A stretch of DNA of 5,239 bases from an uncultured Chloroflexota bacterium (GTDB lineage Bacteria; Chloroflexota; Anaerolineae; Aggregatilineales; Phototrophicaceae), in NCBI GenBank assembly GCA_937942935.1, contig CALDGT010001002.1, forward strand, positions 1 through 5,239, written 5' to 3'. Of the stretch, positions 4,486 through 5,239 are shown one piece after another. The translations under genes were made by a program, and so were the position numbers. The notes under the pieces were generated by a model. That model did no database searches. It saw nothing but the letters and a program-made list of their open reading frames with translations, and was not told the DNA's origin. The first letter of the stretch is position 1, and each line of letters begins with the position of its first letter.

Positions 4486-5239
4486 ATGGCACGAGATTAT
4501 TATGAAGTATTGGGCGTTGGACGCAACGCCACCAAAGATGACATCAAACGCGCCTTTCGTAATTTGGCAAAACAATATCATCCAGATGCCAATAAAGCCG
4601 CCGATGCCGAAGCCAAGTTCAAAGAAATTAACGAGGCATATGAGATTTTATATGATGATGAAAAACGCGCCCGTTATGACCGTTTCGGTCATGCAGGTGT
4701 GACGGGCAACGCGGGTGCTTCTGGATTTAACGGGGCTGGATTTAGTGGTTTTGGTGGTTTTGAAGAAATTTTTGAAGAATTTCTCAATAATGCGGGCTTC
4801 CGCACGAGCAACAATTCACGCAATCGCAAAGGTCCCAAACAAGGGAGCGATAGGCGGGTCAATGTCACCATCAATTTTGAAGAAGCTGTCTTTGGGACAG
4901 AACGCGATATTGAATTTGACCGTTTTGAAGTATGTGAAACATGCGCGGGAACAGGTGCAGAAGCCGGTCATAACCCTATCACATGCCCACAATGTAATGG
5001 CACAGGCGAATATCGCCAAGTCCAGCAAGGATTTTTGGGGTCTATGGTGCGCGTCACCGCTTGTCCGCGTTGCGGTGGAAAAGGCACAATTGTCGAGAAA
5101 CCTTGCCGTGTTTGCGATGGCAGTGGGCGCATCAAAAAACGGGCTACGCTAAATGTCAAAATACCCGCAGGGGTGCATAGTGTCATCCAAATTCAACATG
5201 CAGGGCAAGGTGATGTCGGTGATTTAGGCGCACCGCGCG
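4486..5239 (+). CDS. dnaJ: Chaperone DnaJ (Hsp40), 3' end cut by the window
   Basis: DnaJ binds unfolded substrate, hands it to DnaK and triggers DnaK ATP hydrolysis. The window shows 251 codons of a protein usually about 370-380 long, open to the right edge. The J-domain (1-68) starts ARDYYEVLGV and has the essential HPD at 32-34 and KRARYD at 60-65. A short Gly/Phe-rich linker spans about 68-92. All four zinc-binding CxxCxGxG motifs are intact: CETCAGTG (150-157), CPQCNGTG (167-174), CPRCGGKG (193-200) and CRVCDGSG (207-214), so this is a type I Hsp40. The following C-terminal segment reads IPAGVHSVIQIQHAGQGD, where most DnaJs have GVxxGxxIR. A weak AAGGT (4472-4476) precedes the ATG by nine bases. 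The start agrees with the usual DnaJ N-terminus. It is separated from dnaK by 167 bp containing terminators. Confidence 0.96.
   Translation, partial: MARDYYEVLGVGRNATKDDIKRAFRNLAKQYHPDANKAADAEAKFKEINEAYEILYDDEKRARYDRFGHAGVTGNAGASGFNGAGFSGFGGFEEIFEEFLNNAGFRTSNNSRNRKGPKQGSDRRVNVTINFEEAVFGTERDIEFDRFEVCETCAGTGAEAGHNPITCPQCNGTGEYRQVQQGFLGSMVRVTACPRCGGKGTIVEKPCRVCDGSGRIKKRATLNVKIPAGVHSVIQIQHAGQGDVGDLGAPR

Overview
This window is a bacterial heat-shock chaperone locus with a divergent thioredoxin gene on its left. Protein-level features suggest a Chloroflexota (green non-sulfur) lineage, perhaps an Anaerolineae-like one. DnaK carries the N-terminal insert that Bacillus-type DnaKs lack. HrcA, GrpE, DnaK and DnaJ are all full-type family members with Chloroflexi-like wording, for example VRYVSGLM near the HrcA C-terminus and FLGSMVRVT between DnaJ zinc motifs. 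Base composition is moderate to AT-leaning by eye. This assignment is by recognition only; no search was run.

Layout: positions 1-54 hold no gene I can support. A symmetric hairpin terminator (55-79) closes trxA, which reads leftward (435-97). The 90-bp gap between trxA and hrcA holds a near-consensus promoter for hrcA (TTGAAA-N18-TATAAT). Its -10 box lies inside the palindrome ATTATAAT, so it could also serve trxA. hrcA (526-1596) is followed by a 192-bp gap with a GC-rich hairpin, a pair of matched 18-bp palindromes and a strong Shine-Dalgarno. Then come grpE (1789-2388, TTG start) and dnaK (2438-4318), 49 bp apart and clearly one transcription unit. After dnaK there is a strong intrinsic terminator, a second weaker one, a leader with a perfect 7-bp inverted repeat, and dnaJ (4486 to the right edge, cut at about two thirds of its length).

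How the genes work together: HrcA is the heat-shock repressor. DnaK is the ATP-driven Hsp70 chaperone, DnaJ delivers substrate and stimulates ATP hydrolysis, and GrpE exchanges nucleotide. Thioredoxin is a general disulfide reductase; its link to the operon is positional only.

The genes are ordinary. The part worth a second look is regulatory. No canonical CIRCE operator (TTAGCACTC-N9-GAGTGCTAA) is visible anywhere. Instead, two palindromes of the form RCRCTA-N6-TAGYGY sit exactly 21 bp apart just upstream of grpE. Their half-sites resemble CIRCE half-sites in everted order. The second one also looks like an intrinsic terminator placed just before the grpE ribosome binding site. I saw no mobile element, CRISPR array, tRNA or rRNA.
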